Assembly: GCF_014648695.1 (NCBI RefSeq)
Contig: NZ_BMRP01000003.1
Location: forward strand, 74,621 to 138,620
Source of the DNA: Streptomyces albospinus
GTDB taxonomy: Bacteria; Actinomycetota; Actinomycetes; Streptomycetales; Streptomycetaceae
Direction: 5' to 3'
Length of the DNA stretch: 64,000 bases
Part shown: positions 7,555-16,741 of the stretch, one piece after another
Layout of the letters: every line of letters starts with the position of its first letter
Position numbering within the stretch: position 1 is the stretch's first letter
The notes under the pieces: model-generated
What the model was told of the DNA's origin: nothing
The model's database searches: none
The model's input: the letters and a program-made list of their open reading frames with translations, nothing else
Position numbers and translations under genes: made by a program

Positions 7555-9864
7555 ATGAGTGGGCTGAAACGTCGTTCCCTGCTGGCCGCCGCAGGGGGTA
7601 CGGCCACCACCGCCGGACTCCTGGGCGCCGGGGCGATCCCGGCGCGAGGGCTTCCCCGGACCGCCGGTTCCACGGACGGCGCGGGGGTCCCGGGACGCCC
7701 GCCGGGACCCTACGACGGCACGGTCCGTGCGCTGCTGGCGCGTATGACTCTCGAAGAGAAGTTGGGGCAGCTCCAGCAGCTCCCGTGGGAGTACAACACC
7801 GGGCCGGGTGGTCCCGGCACCAAGGAAGTCGAACAGGCGGCGCGCCAGGGGCGGTTGGGATCGGTCCTGAACATCTTCGGTGCGCGGGCGAGCAACGCGT
7901 TGCAGAAGATCGCCGTCGAGGAGTCCCGGCTCGGCATTCCGCTGCTGTTCGGCCTCGATGTCATCCACGGTTTCTGGACGACGTTTCCCATTCCGCTGGC
8001 CCAGGCGGCGAGTTTCGATCCGCAGGTGGCGGTGCGGGACGCCGAGGTCTCGGCCAAGGAGGCCCGTTCCCACGGCGTGCACTGGACGTTCGCGCCGATG
8101 ATGGATGTGACGCACGAGCCGCGCTGGGGCCGGATCGCCGAGGGGAACGGCGAAGACCCCTATCTGACGGCCGCGTTCGCCGCCGCCAAGGTCCGCGGGT
8201 ATCAGGGGTCGGGCCTCTCCGCCACGGACCGGATCGCCGCCTGCGCCAAGCACTTCGTCGCGTACGGGGGCGCGGAGGGCGGACGCGACTACAACACGGT
8301 CGATGTCTCCGAGGCCCGGCTGCGGAATCTGTACCTGCCGCCGTTCAAGGCCGCACTCGACGCCGGGGTGGCCACGGTGATGGCCTCGTTCAACACCGTC
8401 GGCGGTGTCCCCGCCCACGCCAACACGCACACCCTCACCGACATCCTGAAGCGGGAATGGTCCTTCGACGGGATGGTGGTCAGCGACTGGAACGGCGTCG
8501 AGGAGCTGATCCCGCACGGCGTCGCGGAGGACGGTGCGCAGGCCGCCCGGCGCGCCCTGCACGCCGGTGTGGACATGGAGATGACCAGCACCACCATGGT
8601 CACGTACGGGAAGCGGCTGGTGCGGGAAGGGAAGATCAGCGAGCAGCGGGTGGACGACGCGGTCTCCCGGATACTGCGGCTGAAGTTCGCGCTCGGGCTC
8701 TTCGCGCATCCGTATGTGGACGAGGGCGGCGAGATCGGGGCGCCGACGCCGGACGCACGGGCGGCGGCGCGCACGGCCGCGGCCCGCTCGATGGTGCTGC
8801 TGAAGAACGACAAGGGGGTGCTCCCGGTCGGCCGGTCCGTGGGGTCGATCGCGGTGGTGGGGCCGTTCGGCGATTCCGGCGATCTGCTGGGGACCTGGGT
8901 GATGCCGCCCGCGGCGCAGAAGTTCCCCGCCGTCACGGTGCTCGATGCCGTCAGGAAGGCCGTGCCGGGTGGCGCGGTGCGCTACGAGCGGGGTGTCGCG
9001 GCGCAGGGGGACGACACCGGCGGCATTCCGGCGGCCGTGGCGGCGGCGCGTTCCGCCGAGGTGACCTTCGTGGTGGTCGGTGAGCCGGCGGCGCTCAGCG
9101 GTGAGGCCGCCGCGCGGAGCGACATCGGTCTGCCGGGCGCGCAGGAGAAGTTGATCGAGGCGATCGCCCGGACGGGGAAGCCGTTCGCGGTCGTCCTGGT
9201 CAACGGCCGTCCGCTCACCATCGGCGGCTGGCTGGGCAGCGCGCCGGCGGTACTGGAGGCGTGGCACCCCGGGATCGAGGCCGGCAACGCCATCGCCGAT
9301 GTGCTGTTCGGCCGGGTCGACCCCGGTGGCAAGCTGCCCGTTTCCTTCCCGCGCACGGCCGGTCAGATCCCCATCCACTACAACCACGAGAACACCGGCC
9401 GCCCTTACGACCCCGACGACAAATTCACCTCGAAATATCTCGACCTCCCCGACGGCCCGCAGTTCCCGTTCGGCCACGGCCTGAGCTATACGACGTTCCA
9501 TATGGGTGCGCCCTCGCTGAGCACCGACCGGATCGCGGTGAGCGCCCTCCGGGAGGGCGACACCGTGGAGGTCTCGGTGACCGTCGTCAACACCGGTTCC
9601 CGGCAGGGCGATGAGGTCGTCCAGCTCTACGTCCACGACCGTGCCGCCGCCATCGCCCAGCCGGTCCGCCGGCTGCGCGGCTTCCGGCGGGTGACGCTGG
9701 CGCCGGGCAGCAGCCGGACGGTGCGGTTCCGGCTGGGTGCCGAGGATCTGGGGTTCTGGACCCACGCCCCGCAGGGTGAGTTCCTGCTGGAACCCGGCGC
9801 CATCGACCTCTACGTGGGGAACAACTCGGCCACGGAGGGCACCTGCACGCTGTCCCTCACCTGA
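7555..9864 (+). CDS. Exported GH3 beta-glucosidase (BglX type)
   Basis: A 769-residue secreted glycoside hydrolase that removes terminal beta-glucose (or xylose) from oligosaccharides. A twin-arginine signal (KRRSLLAAAGG) is followed by an Ala/Gly-rich hydrophobic core and a cleavage region near residue 33. The GH3 N-terminal barrel carries KHFVAYG and the nucleophile segment MVVSDWNG (Asp311 with this start); the C-terminal alpha/beta sandwich and a fibronectin-like domain follow (residues about 650-769). ATG at 7555 follows AAAGGTGAAGGT. A possible sigma-70-type promoter, TTGACG with an 18-bp spacer to TACGTT, lies at about 7464-7493. The 3' end is 7 bp from a convergent gene. Confidence 0.92.
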   Translation: MSGLKRRSLLAAAGGTATTAGLLGAGAIPARGLPRTAGSTDGAGVPGRPPGPYDGTVRALLARMTLEEKLGQLQQLPWEYNTGPGGPGTKEVEQAARQGRLGSVLNIFGARASNALQKIAVEESRLGIPLLFGLDVIHGFWTTFPIPLAQAASFDPQVAVRDAEVSAKEARSHGVHWTFAPMMDVTHEPRWGRIAEGNGEDPYLTAAFAAAKVRGYQGSGLSATDRIAACAKHFVAYGGAEGGRDYNTVDVSEARLRNLYLPPFKAALDAGVATVMASFNTVGGVPAHANTHTLTDILKREWSFDGMVVSDWNGVEELIPHGVAEDGAQAARRALHAGVDMEMTSTTMVTYGKRLVREGKISEQRVDDAVSRILRLKFALGLFAHPYVDEGGEIGAPTPDARAAARTAAARSMVLLKNDKGVLPVGRSVGSIAVVGPFGDSGDLLGTWVMPPAAQKFPAVTVLDAVRKAVPGGAVRYERGVAAQGDDTGGIPAAVAAARSAEVTFVVVGEPAALSGEAAARSDIGLPGAQEKLIEAIARTGKPFAVVLVNGRPLTIGGWLGSAPAVLEAWHPGIEAGNAIADVLFGRVDPGGKLPVSFPRTAGQIPIHYNHENTGRPYDPDDKFTSKYLDLPDGPQFPFGHGLSYTTFHMGAPSLSTDRIAVSALREGDTVEVSVTVVNTGSRQGDEVVQLYVHDRAAAIAQPVRRLRGFRRVTLAPGSSRTVRFRLGAEDLGFWTHAPQGEFLLEPGAIDLYVGNNSATEGTCTLSLT

Positions 9865-9871
9865 GGGTGCT

Positions 9872-10402
9872 TCAGGAGAACTGGGCCACGTACTCGGCGA
9901 AGGGCGGAATTCCCACCTCCGCGCGGCGCTCGTCCATCCGCTCCGGGTCCTCGCACGGCCACGGAACGGGCGCGCCGTCCCGTACGCCGGCGATCTGGGT
10001 GCCGTAGACCTGCCGGCGCCCCTCGTTCACGAGCGTGCGGTCGCGCAGGAACGCGAGCTCGCGGGGGCCGGCCGTGCCCGCCGCCACCGCACGCTCCATC
10101 AGCCGCAGGGCCCGGCGCTGCACTTCGAGCCGGCGGTCGGCGTGCTGGGCGAGCAGCCAGGCGCTCCGCGCGGCCTCGGCGCCGACCAGCTCCGCCGTCG
10201 GCCAGCCGTACCGGTCCATGATCTCGTCGAGCCGGTCGCCGTGCCGGGCGGTCAGCCGGCGCCATGCCAACTGGTCGGCGAAGTCCTCGCTGTTGGCGCG
10301 GTGCGCGGTCCGGTTGTCCTCCGCGGCCATATCGACCAGTTCCGTGGCCAGCGCGGCGAGCTCGTCCTCGGTGGGGTGGTGGGCAGGGGTGCCGTGCGTC
10401 AT
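9872..10402 (-). CDS. DUF6624-family protein
   Basis: A 176-residue cytoplasmic protein recognised by the layout typical of DUF6624: DRLDEIMDRYGWPTAELVGAEAARSAWLLAQHAD in the middle and YGTQIAGVRDG near the C-terminus. Members are common in Streptomyces and myxobacteria; the function is unknown. ATG at 10402 follows CTGGAG. The stop is 7 bp from the GH3 stop, with a small hairpin (CCTGA / TCAGG) spanning both stop codons. Confidence 0.8.
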   Translation of the reverse strand: MTHGTPAHHPTEDELAALATELVDMAAEDNRTAHRANSEDFADQLAWRRLTARHGDRLDEIMDRYGWPTAELVGAEAARSAWLLAQHADRRLEVQRRALRLMERAVAAGTAGPRELAFLRDRTLVNEGRRQVYGTQIAGVRDGAPVPWPCEDPERMDERRAEVGIPPFAEYVAQFS

Positions 10403-10607
10403 ACGTGCTCCAGAGATTGGGGGACCGCATCGGGTGGTCGCATCTCACGCTAAAGGCGCCGCACCGCCCGAAGATCGTCCGCGAGGACGGTGACGGGAGG
10501 GGCCGCGCGCGGGGATAATGGATCTATCCCCCGGAACGATCCGACCGCTCTCGGACCGCTCCGCTTGCCCGCCGACGACCCGCCGACCGTGAGGAGGCCG
10601 TGGGGCC

Positions 10608-11096
10608 ATGGCCGTGGACGCGCTGGACGCGAAGATCCTCCGGTTGCTGCTGGAGCAGCCGCGCACCAGCGTGCGGGAGTACGCCCGGGTGCTGGGCGTC
10701 GCCCGCGGGACGGTGCAGGCGCGGCTGGACCGGATGGAGCGGGACGGTGTGATCACCGCGTACGGTCCCCGGCTCTCGCCCACCGCGCTCGGGCATCCGG
10801 TGCTGGCCTTTGTGCACATCGAGGTGACGCAGGGGCATCTGGAGGAGGTCGCCGATGCGCTGGCCGAGGTGCCGCAGATCATCGAGGCGTTCTCGACGAC
10901 CGGGGGCGGGGATCTGCTCACCAGGGTGGTGGCCCGGGATGCGGCACACCTGGAGGACGTCATCCAGCGGCTGATCAGCCTGCCGGGCGTGGTCCGTACG
11001 CGCACGGAGGTGGCGCTGCGCGAGCGGGTGGCGCACCGGATGCTGCCGCTCGTGGAAACGGTGGGCGGGGCCGCCGGGAAGCCCGGGACGGGGTGA
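10608..11096 (+). CDS. Lrp/AsnC-family transcriptional regulator
   Basis: A 162-residue regulator with the standard layout: an N-terminal HTH (LDAKILRLLLEQPRTSVREYARVLGVARGTVQARLDRMERDGVI), then the RAM ligand-binding domain (PVLAFVHIEVTQG through LTRVVARDAAHLEDVIQRLISLPGVVRT). Such proteins form octamers and respond to amino acids. The upstream region has GAGGAGG. No obvious target gene is adjacent; the downstream HAD gene is 66 bp away on the same strand. Confidence 0.92.
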   Translation: MAVDALDAKILRLLLEQPRTSVREYARVLGVARGTVQARLDRMERDGVITAYGPRLSPTALGHPVLAFVHIEVTQGHLEEVADALAEVPQIIEAFSTTGGGDLLTRVVARDAAHLEDVIQRLISLPGVVRTRTEVALRERVAHRMLPLVETVGGAAGKPGTG

Positions 11097-11162
11097 CGCG
11101 GAGCGGCTGACGGGGCCGGGCGCACGGGCGGGCCAGGCGGGCGGCTTGGCATGCTGGCGGGC

Positions 11163-11900
11163 ATGAGCGCCTGCGCCGACCCCCGGTACCCCTCCGCCGC
11201 GTCCGTCACCGCCGCCATGCCCGCCCCGGTGATCTTCGATCTCGACGGCACGCTGGTGGACAGCGAGCCGAACTACTTCGAGGCGGGGCGCCGACTGCTC
11301 GCCGGTTACGGCGTCACGGATTTCACCTGGGAGCAGCACACCCGCTTCATCGGGATCGGCACCCGCGAGACGCTGGAGATCCTGGCGCGCGAGTACGGCA
11401 TCGACGCGCCGGTCGAGGAGCTGCTGGCCGGGAAGAACCGCGCCTATCTGGAGCTGGCCCGGGCGCATACCGAAGTGTTCCCGGAGATGCGGGAGTTCGT
11501 GGCGCTGCTGGCCGCGGGCGGGCATCCGATGGCGGTGGCGTCAGGTTCGTCGCGGGCCGCGATCGAGGCGGTGCTGGCCGGTACGGGGCTGGATGCGCTG
11601 CTGACCACGCTGGTGTCGGCCGAAGAGGTGCCGCGCGGCAAGCCGGAGCCCGATGTGTTCCTGGAGGCCGCGCGCCGGATGGGTGTCGCGCCCGGCGCCT
11701 GTGTCGTGCTGGAGGACGCGGCGCCCGGTGCGCTGGCGGCGCACCGGGCGGGGATGCGGTGTATCGCGGTCCCGTACGTGGCCGAAACCGCCGGTGATCC
11801 GGCCTTCGCCGGTGCCGGGCTGCTCTTCAGGGGCGGCCAGGGGGAGTTCACGGCGCGGACCGCGTACGCGTGGCTGGGGCGGACGGAGACGGCCGCCTAA
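11163..11900 (+). CDS. HAD-superfamily phosphatase (HAD-IA, beta-phosphoglucomutase-like)
   Basis: A 245-residue hydrolase. Motif I is FDLDGTLVDSE (nucleophile Asp and acid/base Asp), motif II is AVASGSSRAA, the motif III Lys is in PRGKPEPDVF, and motif IV is VVLEDAAPGALAAHRAG. The helical cap between motifs I and II places it with beta-phosphoglucomutase and small-phosphosugar phosphatases. The exact start is uncertain (11163 or 11217); 11163 is preferred from spacing, and the extra residues before MPAPVIFDLDG are not conserved. It is convergent with the sugar-binding lipoprotein gene 11 bp away. Confidence 0.88.
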   Translation: MSACADPRYPSAASVTAAMPAPVIFDLDGTLVDSEPNYFEAGRRLLAGYGVTDFTWEQHTRFIGIGTRETLEILAREYGIDAPVEELLAGKNRAYLELARAHTEVFPEMREFVALLAAGGHPMAVASGSSRAAIEAVLAGTGLDALLTTLVSAEEVPRGKPEPDVFLEAARRMGVAPGACVVLEDAAPGALAAHRAGMRCIAVPYVAETAGDPAFAGAGLLFRGGQGEFTARTAYAWLGRTETAA

Positions 11901-11911
11901 TCGGGGGCCGG

Positions 11912-13033
11912 TCACTTGATACCGGCCGACTTGCACTCCGCGGCGAGGTCCGGGGTGCAGAGCAGGTCGGTACGGACGACGCCGTCGCTGACGACGGTGT
12001 CCTTGAGGTTCTCCTTGGTGACCAGCTTGGCGTTGAAGAGCTTGGCCGGTATGGCGGACGCGCTGCTGTTCTTGGCGGTGGTCGGGGTGAGCGTGGTGAT
12101 GCTCTGGCCGCGCAGCAGGCGGTAGGCGATCTCGGCGGCGGTCTGTGCCTCCGGCCGGACCTCCTTGTAAATGGTGAACGACTGGGTCCCGTCCAACAGC
12201 CTCTGCAACGCCGGGAGTTCGGCGTCCTGACCGCCCAGCGGAATGTCCTTGAGGCCGGCCGACTTGAGCGCCTCGGCGATGCTTCCGGCCATTCCGTCAT
12301 TGGCCGAGTAGACCGCGTCGATGCCCCGCGGACCGAGGGCGTTGATCGCGTTGGTCATCTCCTTCTTGGCCGTTTCCTCGGACCATTCGGGAATGTCCTT
12401 CTCGAAGGCGATTTTGCGGACCTTGCCGTCCAGGACGGCATGTGCGCCCTTTTTGAAGGACGGGGCGTTCGGGTCGGTCGGTGAACCGTTCAGCATGACG
12501 ACGTTCGCGCTGGCGGCCCGGGAACCGAGTGCGGTCAGAATTCCCTCGCCCTGGAGGCGGCCGATCTTCTCGTTGTCGTAGGAGACATATGCCTTGACGT
12601 CGCCCTCGGCGAGCCGGTCATAGGCGACGACCTGCACACCCTTCTTCGCGGCTGCGTCCACCCAGCTCTTGTCGGTCTGTGCGTCGACCGGGTCGAGAAT
12701 GATGACCTTTACGCCCTTGTCCACCAGCGCCTCGAACTGGGCTCTTTGGGTATCCGGGCTGGATTCGGCGTTGCTGTAGGCCACTTTGCATTCAAGGCAC
12801 AGCGAAGCGATTCTGCTCGTGATGATGCGGCGGTCAAAATTCTCGTAGCGCGTGGATTTGCTCTCCGGGAGCAGGAGACCGATCGTGTCCTTGCCCTGGT
12901 CGGCCGCCGGATGATCACTTCCGCACGCCGCCAGCGGCGCGGCGAGGGAAAGTGCCACTGCGCTGATGATGACCCGGCGACGCATTGTTGCATTCGTCAC
13001 ATTCGCCGCGCTCATCGCCTTCATCGCCTTCAT
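11912..13033 (-). CDS. Solitary sugar ABC transporter substrate-binding lipoprotein (XylF/periplasmic-binding type 1)
   Basis: A 373-residue lipoprotein. The signal peptide is MRRRVIISAVALSLAAPLAAC with lipobox LAAC, so the mature protein is tethered outside the membrane. The fold is type-1 periplasmic binding protein: TIGLLLPESKSTRYENFDR, VKVIILDPVDAQT, VVAYDRLAEG, DAVYSANDGMAGSIAEAL. The closest general match is the xylose-binding XylF group. ATG at 13033 follows GGAGGTACC. The usual permease and ATPase genes are absent on both sides, so it must borrow a transporter or act as a sensor. An inverted repeat lies 47 bp upstream of the start. Confidence 0.88.
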   Translation of the reverse strand: MKAMKAMSAANVTNATMRRRVIISAVALSLAAPLAACGSDHPAADQGKDTIGLLLPESKSTRYENFDRRIITSRIASLCLECKVAYSNAESSPDTQRAQFEALVDKGVKVIILDPVDAQTDKSWVDAAAKKGVQVVAYDRLAEGDVKAYVSYDNEKIGRLQGEGILTALGSRAASANVVMLNGSPTDPNAPSFKKGAHAVLDGKVRKIAFEKDIPEWSEETAKKEMTNAINALGPRGIDAVYSANDGMAGSIAEALKSAGLKDIPLGGQDAELPALQRLLDGTQSFTIYKEVRPEAQTAAEIAYRLLRGQSITTLTPTTAKNSSASAIPAKLFNAKLVTKENLKDTVVSDGVVRTDLLCTPDLAAECKSAGIK

Positions 13034-13079
13034 GAAAGGTACCTCCGCAAGGGGCCGCCTGACTCGGCCCAGAATGGCT

Positions 13080-13094
13080 GAGTGAACGTCACTC
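13080..13094. promoter_or_regulatory. Inverted repeat upstream of the sugar-binding lipoprotein gene
   Basis: Arms GAGTGA and TCACTC around ACG form a 15-bp dyad in the 212-bp divergent gap between the lipoprotein gene and the phenylalanine hydroxylase gene. It could be an operator for either; the regulator is unknown. Confidence 0.35.
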
Positions 13095-13245
13095 GGGCCC
13101 GGATAGTCAAGAATCGAAGTAATAACGATATGGAAGCGAGTACCGCGTTGAGAGGCTGAAGGCGGTGCCGGACGGGCATCGACGGGCGGTTCCGGGCCCG
13201 CTACGCCAAGTGATCTTCGTGCCGCCGCGTGGCACATATCCGGCC

Positions 13246-14133
13246 ATGAACACGGTGTGGAAGCAGACCCCGATCTCGGCCGAGGGGCGGCTGGGCCGCC
13301 CCGACGAGCACCCCGGCCGCAGCGACCAGGACTATCTGCGGCGCCGCGACGCGCTGGCCGCCCGCGCAGCGGGGCACCGGGTCGGTGCGCCGTACGCGGG
13401 CGTCGACTACACCGAGGCGGAGCACCGGACCTGGCGTACGGTGCACACCGCGCTCGGCCCTGCGCACCGCGCGCATGCCTGCCGGGAGGCGCAGGACGCC
13501 GCGGAGGCGGTGGACGTCCCCGCCGAGCGGATCCCGCAGCACGCGGAGATCTCGCCGGGCCTGCGGGCCCGGACCGGTTTCGCGTTCACCCTGGCCGGCG
13601 GTGTGGTGCCCAACGAGCGGTTCCTGGGGTCGATGGAGCACGGCTACTTCCATGCGGTGCAGTTCGTACGCCATCCGGCCGTGCCGCTCTACACCCCCGA
13701 ACCCGACGTCATCCATGACGTGTTCGGGCACGGCATTCATCTGTCGGATCCGCGCCTGGCCGAGCTGTACCGGCTCTTCGGGCGGACCGCGAACCGGGTC
13801 CGCTCCGAGGAGGCGCTGGACATTCTCAGCCGGATCTACTGGTTCACCCTCGAATACGGTCTGCTCACCGAATCCGGTACTCCCAAGGCTTTCGGCGCGG
13901 CGCTGCTCTCCTCCTTCGGGGAGATCGCCGCACATACCGTCCGGGAAGTCCGCGCACTGGACATCCGCGCCGCGGCCTCGCTCCCGTACTGCATTTCCGG
14001 CTATCAGCCGGTTCTGTTCGCCGCGCGGTCCCTGGCGCACCTTGAGGACACCCTGGGTGCGTTCTGCGCGGAATTCGACGAGGACACCGGGAGCCGGCTG
14101 GGAATCCCGTCGCTCCCCCGCAACCGGACGTAG
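13246..14133 (+). CDS. phhA: Phenylalanine 4-monooxygenase (pterin-dependent aromatic amino acid hydroxylase)
   Basis: A 295-residue non-haem iron enzyme that converts phenylalanine to tyrosine using tetrahydropterin and oxygen. The iron ligands are visible: His157 and His162 in DVIHDVFGHG and Glu203 in WFTLEYGL. Upstream SPGLRARTGFAF and the C-terminal ISGYQPVLFAA are typical family segments. There is no ACT regulatory domain, as usual for bacterial forms. ATG at 13246 begins MNTVWKQTPIS; longer upstream frames are not conserved. No pterin recycling gene (phhB) is next to it. Confidence 0.92.
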   Translation: MNTVWKQTPISAEGRLGRPDEHPGRSDQDYLRRRDALAARAAGHRVGAPYAGVDYTEAEHRTWRTVHTALGPAHRAHACREAQDAAEAVDVPAERIPQHAEISPGLRARTGFAFTLAGGVVPNERFLGSMEHGYFHAVQFVRHPAVPLYTPEPDVIHDVFGHGIHLSDPRLAELYRLFGRTANRVRSEEALDILSRIYWFTLEYGLLTESGTPKAFGAALLSSFGEIAAHTVREVRALDIRAAASLPYCISGYQPVLFAARSLAHLEDTLGAFCAEFDEDTGSRLGIPSLPRNRT

Positions 14134-14262
14134 GGTCCCGACGCGCCGCGGAGGAGTGCGGCGGATTTCCGCGGGATTCAGGCAGCCGGTGCCGGGGTGA
14201 GCGCCCGCGCCCGCAGGCCGCTGCCGTACCGGCGCAGCAGCACCGCGGCCGTCACGCGGCGG

Positions 14263-14545
14263 GTGGCGCTGCCGACCGCCGTCCGCAGACGCAGCCGCGA
14301 CGACCGCCGCCGCATCCGGCTCGTCCCGCAGAACCCGCGGCCCCCTCAATCCGGCCCGTACGAACGGGGCGGCGCTCACCCGCCCGCTGCGTGTGCACCG
14401 CACCGCGGCCCGGCCGGACCTCGCCGACCACGTCGCCGAACTCCTCCAACACGTCGGCCTGGAAGCGGACTTCGCCGGCCGCTGTCCGCACGAGCTGTCC
14501 GGCGGGCAGCGGCTGGCGGTCGCCCCTACGGTCTCCGCCCCCTGA
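14263..14545 (+). pseudogene. Broken ABC peptide-transporter ATPase fragment (OppF/DppF type)
   Basis: One frame gives RRRIRLVPQNPR (the Q-loop region, normally LVFQNP), then a one-base shift is needed to continue as GPLNPARTNGAALTRPLRVH, DLADHVAELLQHVGLEADFAGR and PHELSGGQRLAVAP. This is the stretch from Q-loop to signature motif of an oligopeptide-type ATPase. A stop follows directly (14543), so Walker B is missing, and Walker A is not found upstream. Frameshift plus loss of both ends mark it as a pseudogene. It fills most of the gap between phhA and the PP2C gene. Confidence 0.7.
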
Positions 14546-14566
14546 GCGGCCCGCCCCGGCCGCCGC

Positions 14567-15307
14567 TCACTCCACCACACCGATGACCGCCAGCGTGATG
14601 TTGTCCGGCCCGCCCGCCTCGATGGCCGCCTTCCACAGCTCGAAGGCGGCCCGGCCGCCGTCGTGCGCCCGCATCAACTCGCCGATCTCGTCGTCCAGGA
14701 CGGGGTCGGTCAGCCCGTCCGTGCAGACCACATACCGGCTGTCCGCGGCGAGCGGCGCCGTCGTCACATGCGGGGTGATGGCGCAGAACCGCGTCGCGCC
14801 GCCGATCGCCTGGGTCACCAGCGAGGTGGTGCGCTGCCCCTCCCGCAGCGGCGGGCTGTCGTCCACGCTCACCTGACGCACGCCGTCCCCGTCCGTTTCC
14901 AGCACCTTGCTGTCACCGACGTTGAAGACCAGCAGCGCGTCGGGCAGGACGACGGTGCCGGCGACCGTGGTGCCCATCGCGGTCAGCGCCGGATCCCGGT
15001 CGGCCGCCGCGTACACCGCGCGATTGCACAGGGTCAGGGCGTCCCGCACCGCGTCCTCGCTGTCCAGCGACGGCCCCAGGGTCGCCAGGTGCCGGACGGT
15101 CAGCGCACTGGCCACATCCCCGGCCGGCTGCCCTCCGATGCCGTCCGCGACGGCCACCACCAGCGGCTGCCCGAGCGGGAACACCAGTGTCTGCGGATTC
15201 TCGGTCACCGTGCCGCACAGCGTCCACGGCCCCACCACCAGGCTGTCCTCGTTGTGTCCGCGGATCAGCCCGGGATGGCTGAGCGCCGTCACCGTGATGT
15301 ACCGCAT
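14567..15307 (-). CDS. PP2C-family serine/threonine protein phosphatase
   Basis: A 246-residue soluble PP2C/PPM phosphatase. The metal-binding motifs are complete: RGHNEDS near residue 17, VADGIGGQPAGDVAS near 55, VVCTDGLTD near 182 and GGPDNITLAVI at the C-terminus. It would dephosphorylate Ser/Thr residues, for example those placed by Pkn kinases; no kinase gene is adjacent. The start has GGAGAGG upstream. It lies 46 bp downstream of the site-2 protease gene on the same strand and may be co-transcribed with it. Confidence 0.9.
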   Translation of the reverse strand: MRYITVTALSHPGLIRGHNEDSLVVGPWTLCGTVTENPQTLVFPLGQPLVVAVADGIGGQPAGDVASALTVRHLATLGPSLDSEDAVRDALTLCNRAVYAAADRDPALTAMGTTVAGTVVLPDALLVFNVGDSKVLETDGDGVRQVSVDDSPPLREGQRTTSLVTQAIGGATRFCAITPHVTTAPLAADSRYVVCTDGLTDPVLDDEIGELMRAHDGGRAAFELWKAAIEAGGPDNITLAVIGVVE

Positions 15308-15353
15308 CGCCGTGTCCGCCTCTCCTCGGCTCCGGGCCCGGGGCGGCCCGGGC

Positions 15354-16490
15354 TCACTCCGCCGTCTGCCGCCCCCGCAGCGTGTGCCGCTGCATCAGCC
15401 GGGAGATGTCCTTGCCGGTGACGATGCCCACCAGATGTCCCGCGTCGACGACCAGAATCCGCATCCCGGTCCGCAGGTTGAGCTTCTCCAGCGCCTCGGT
15501 CAGCAGATCGTCAGGGGCGGCGACCGCGCACTGGGACAGCGGCGTCGCCACGTCCCGCGCCCGCAGCGCCTCCCGCTGCGGTACGGGGATCGCGGCGAGC
15601 CGGCGGATCTCCACGATGCCGCTCGGCCGGCCCTCGAAGTCCAGCAGCGGTACGGCGGAGTGGCCGGCCGCCACCGCCACCTCGTCGATGAACCGCTGCA
15701 CGCTCAGCCATTCCGCACCCGTCACCACCGGGCTGGACATGGCCTCCGCGGCGCGCACCCCCCGCAGCGCCGACTGGAGCGTGGCAGTCCGCCGCTCCGC
15801 CCCGGCGACGACCATGATGAACAGCCCGATGAACGCCAGCCACAGCCCGCCCGCCGCCCCCCGGAGCAGGGCGATCCAGCCGGCCGCCACCATCAGCCCG
15901 CCCATGATCTGCCCGCCCCGCGACGCCGCCAGGTCCGCCCGGTCCCGGTCTCCGGTACGCCACCACAGCAGCGCCTGGACCACCCGTCCCCCGTCGAGCG
16001 GCACGGCCGGCAGCAGGTTGAACACTCCCAGGAACAGATTCGCCCACCCCAGCCACACCAGCACCACCGCGGGCACCGCCCACATCGGCGACAACTCGTG
16101 CAGCCCGATTCCGGCCCCCAGGGCGATGCCCCCGATCATCAGGCTGGTCAGCGGCCCGCTCACCGCCACCGCGAAGGCCGCCGACGCGGTCTTCGGCCGC
16201 CCCATCCGCGTCATACCGCCCAGCGCCCAGAGGGTCACGTCCTCGACCGAGATCTTCTTCCGCCGCGCGATGGCGGCGTGGGCCGTCTCGTGCAGCAGCA
16301 GGCTGCCGGTGAGCAGCGCCGCACCGACGACACCGGCAACGGCGTAGACGACGGCGGACCGCCCCGGCGTCGTCACCGGCAGGGTCTGCCGCCCCAGCCC
16401 ATACGCGAAGAGCACCACCAGCAGCGGCACGCTCCAGTGCATGCGCAGCGGCACCCCGACCACACGTCCGATACGGACCGAGCCGTTCAT
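15354..16490 (-). CDS. Site-2 protease family membrane metalloprotease with CBS domains
   Basis: A 378-residue M50-type protease that cleaves substrates within or near the membrane. The zinc site is His67-Glu68-x-x-His71 (HETAH), with the third ligand in NLLPAVPLDGGR. About six transmembrane segments are followed by two CBS domains (AEAMSSPVVTGAEWLSVQRF and RDVATPLSQCAVAAPDDLLTEAL), which in relatives bind adenine nucleotides. ATG at 16490 (MNGSVRIGRVVG) is preceded by AGGAGACGGTG and is preferred over upstream starts. The substrate is unknown. Confidence 0.9.
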   Translation of the reverse strand: MNGSVRIGRVVGVPLRMHWSVPLLVVLFAYGLGRQTLPVTTPGRSAVVYAVAGVVGAALLTGSLLLHETAHAAIARRKKISVEDVTLWALGGMTRMGRPKTASAAFAVAVSGPLTSLMIGGIALGAGIGLHELSPMWAVPAVVLVWLGWANLFLGVFNLLPAVPLDGGRVVQALLWWRTGDRDRADLAASRGGQIMGGLMVAAGWIALLRGAAGGLWLAFIGLFIMVVAGAERRTATLQSALRGVRAAEAMSSPVVTGAEWLSVQRFIDEVAVAAGHSAVPLLDFEGRPSGIVEIRRLAAIPVPQREALRARDVATPLSQCAVAAPDDLLTEALEKLNLRTGMRILVVDAGHLVGIVTGKDISRLMQRHTLRGRQTAE

Positions 16491-16741
16491 CACCGTCTCC
16501 TGCCGGCCCGGCACCCGGCTCGCACGGGCGGAGCCTCGACGCCCCGCACTCCGCGAACCGCCCGGCACGGCACTCACCACAATTGTCGCTCGCGATACCG
16601 CACACGTCGGCGCGACGGCGGTCGGTCGGGCGCACCCGGCCCCCGCGGCACGCGGACCATCCGACGCCTGCGGGGTGTGGATCTAACCTGGAGGTACGGA
16701 CGCCGGTACGGCGGGCGCGCCATCACAGGAGGCACATCGTC

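Noticed and set aside
7498..9765. Minus-strand frame of 755 codons opposite the GH3 gene
   Set aside because: Composition is Arg/Gly/His-rich and motif-free; shadow of the GH3 gene.
9862..9878. Hairpin CCTGA/TCAGG spanning the two stop codons of GH3 and DUF6624 genes
   Set aside because: Only 5 bp of stem; too weak to call as a terminator.
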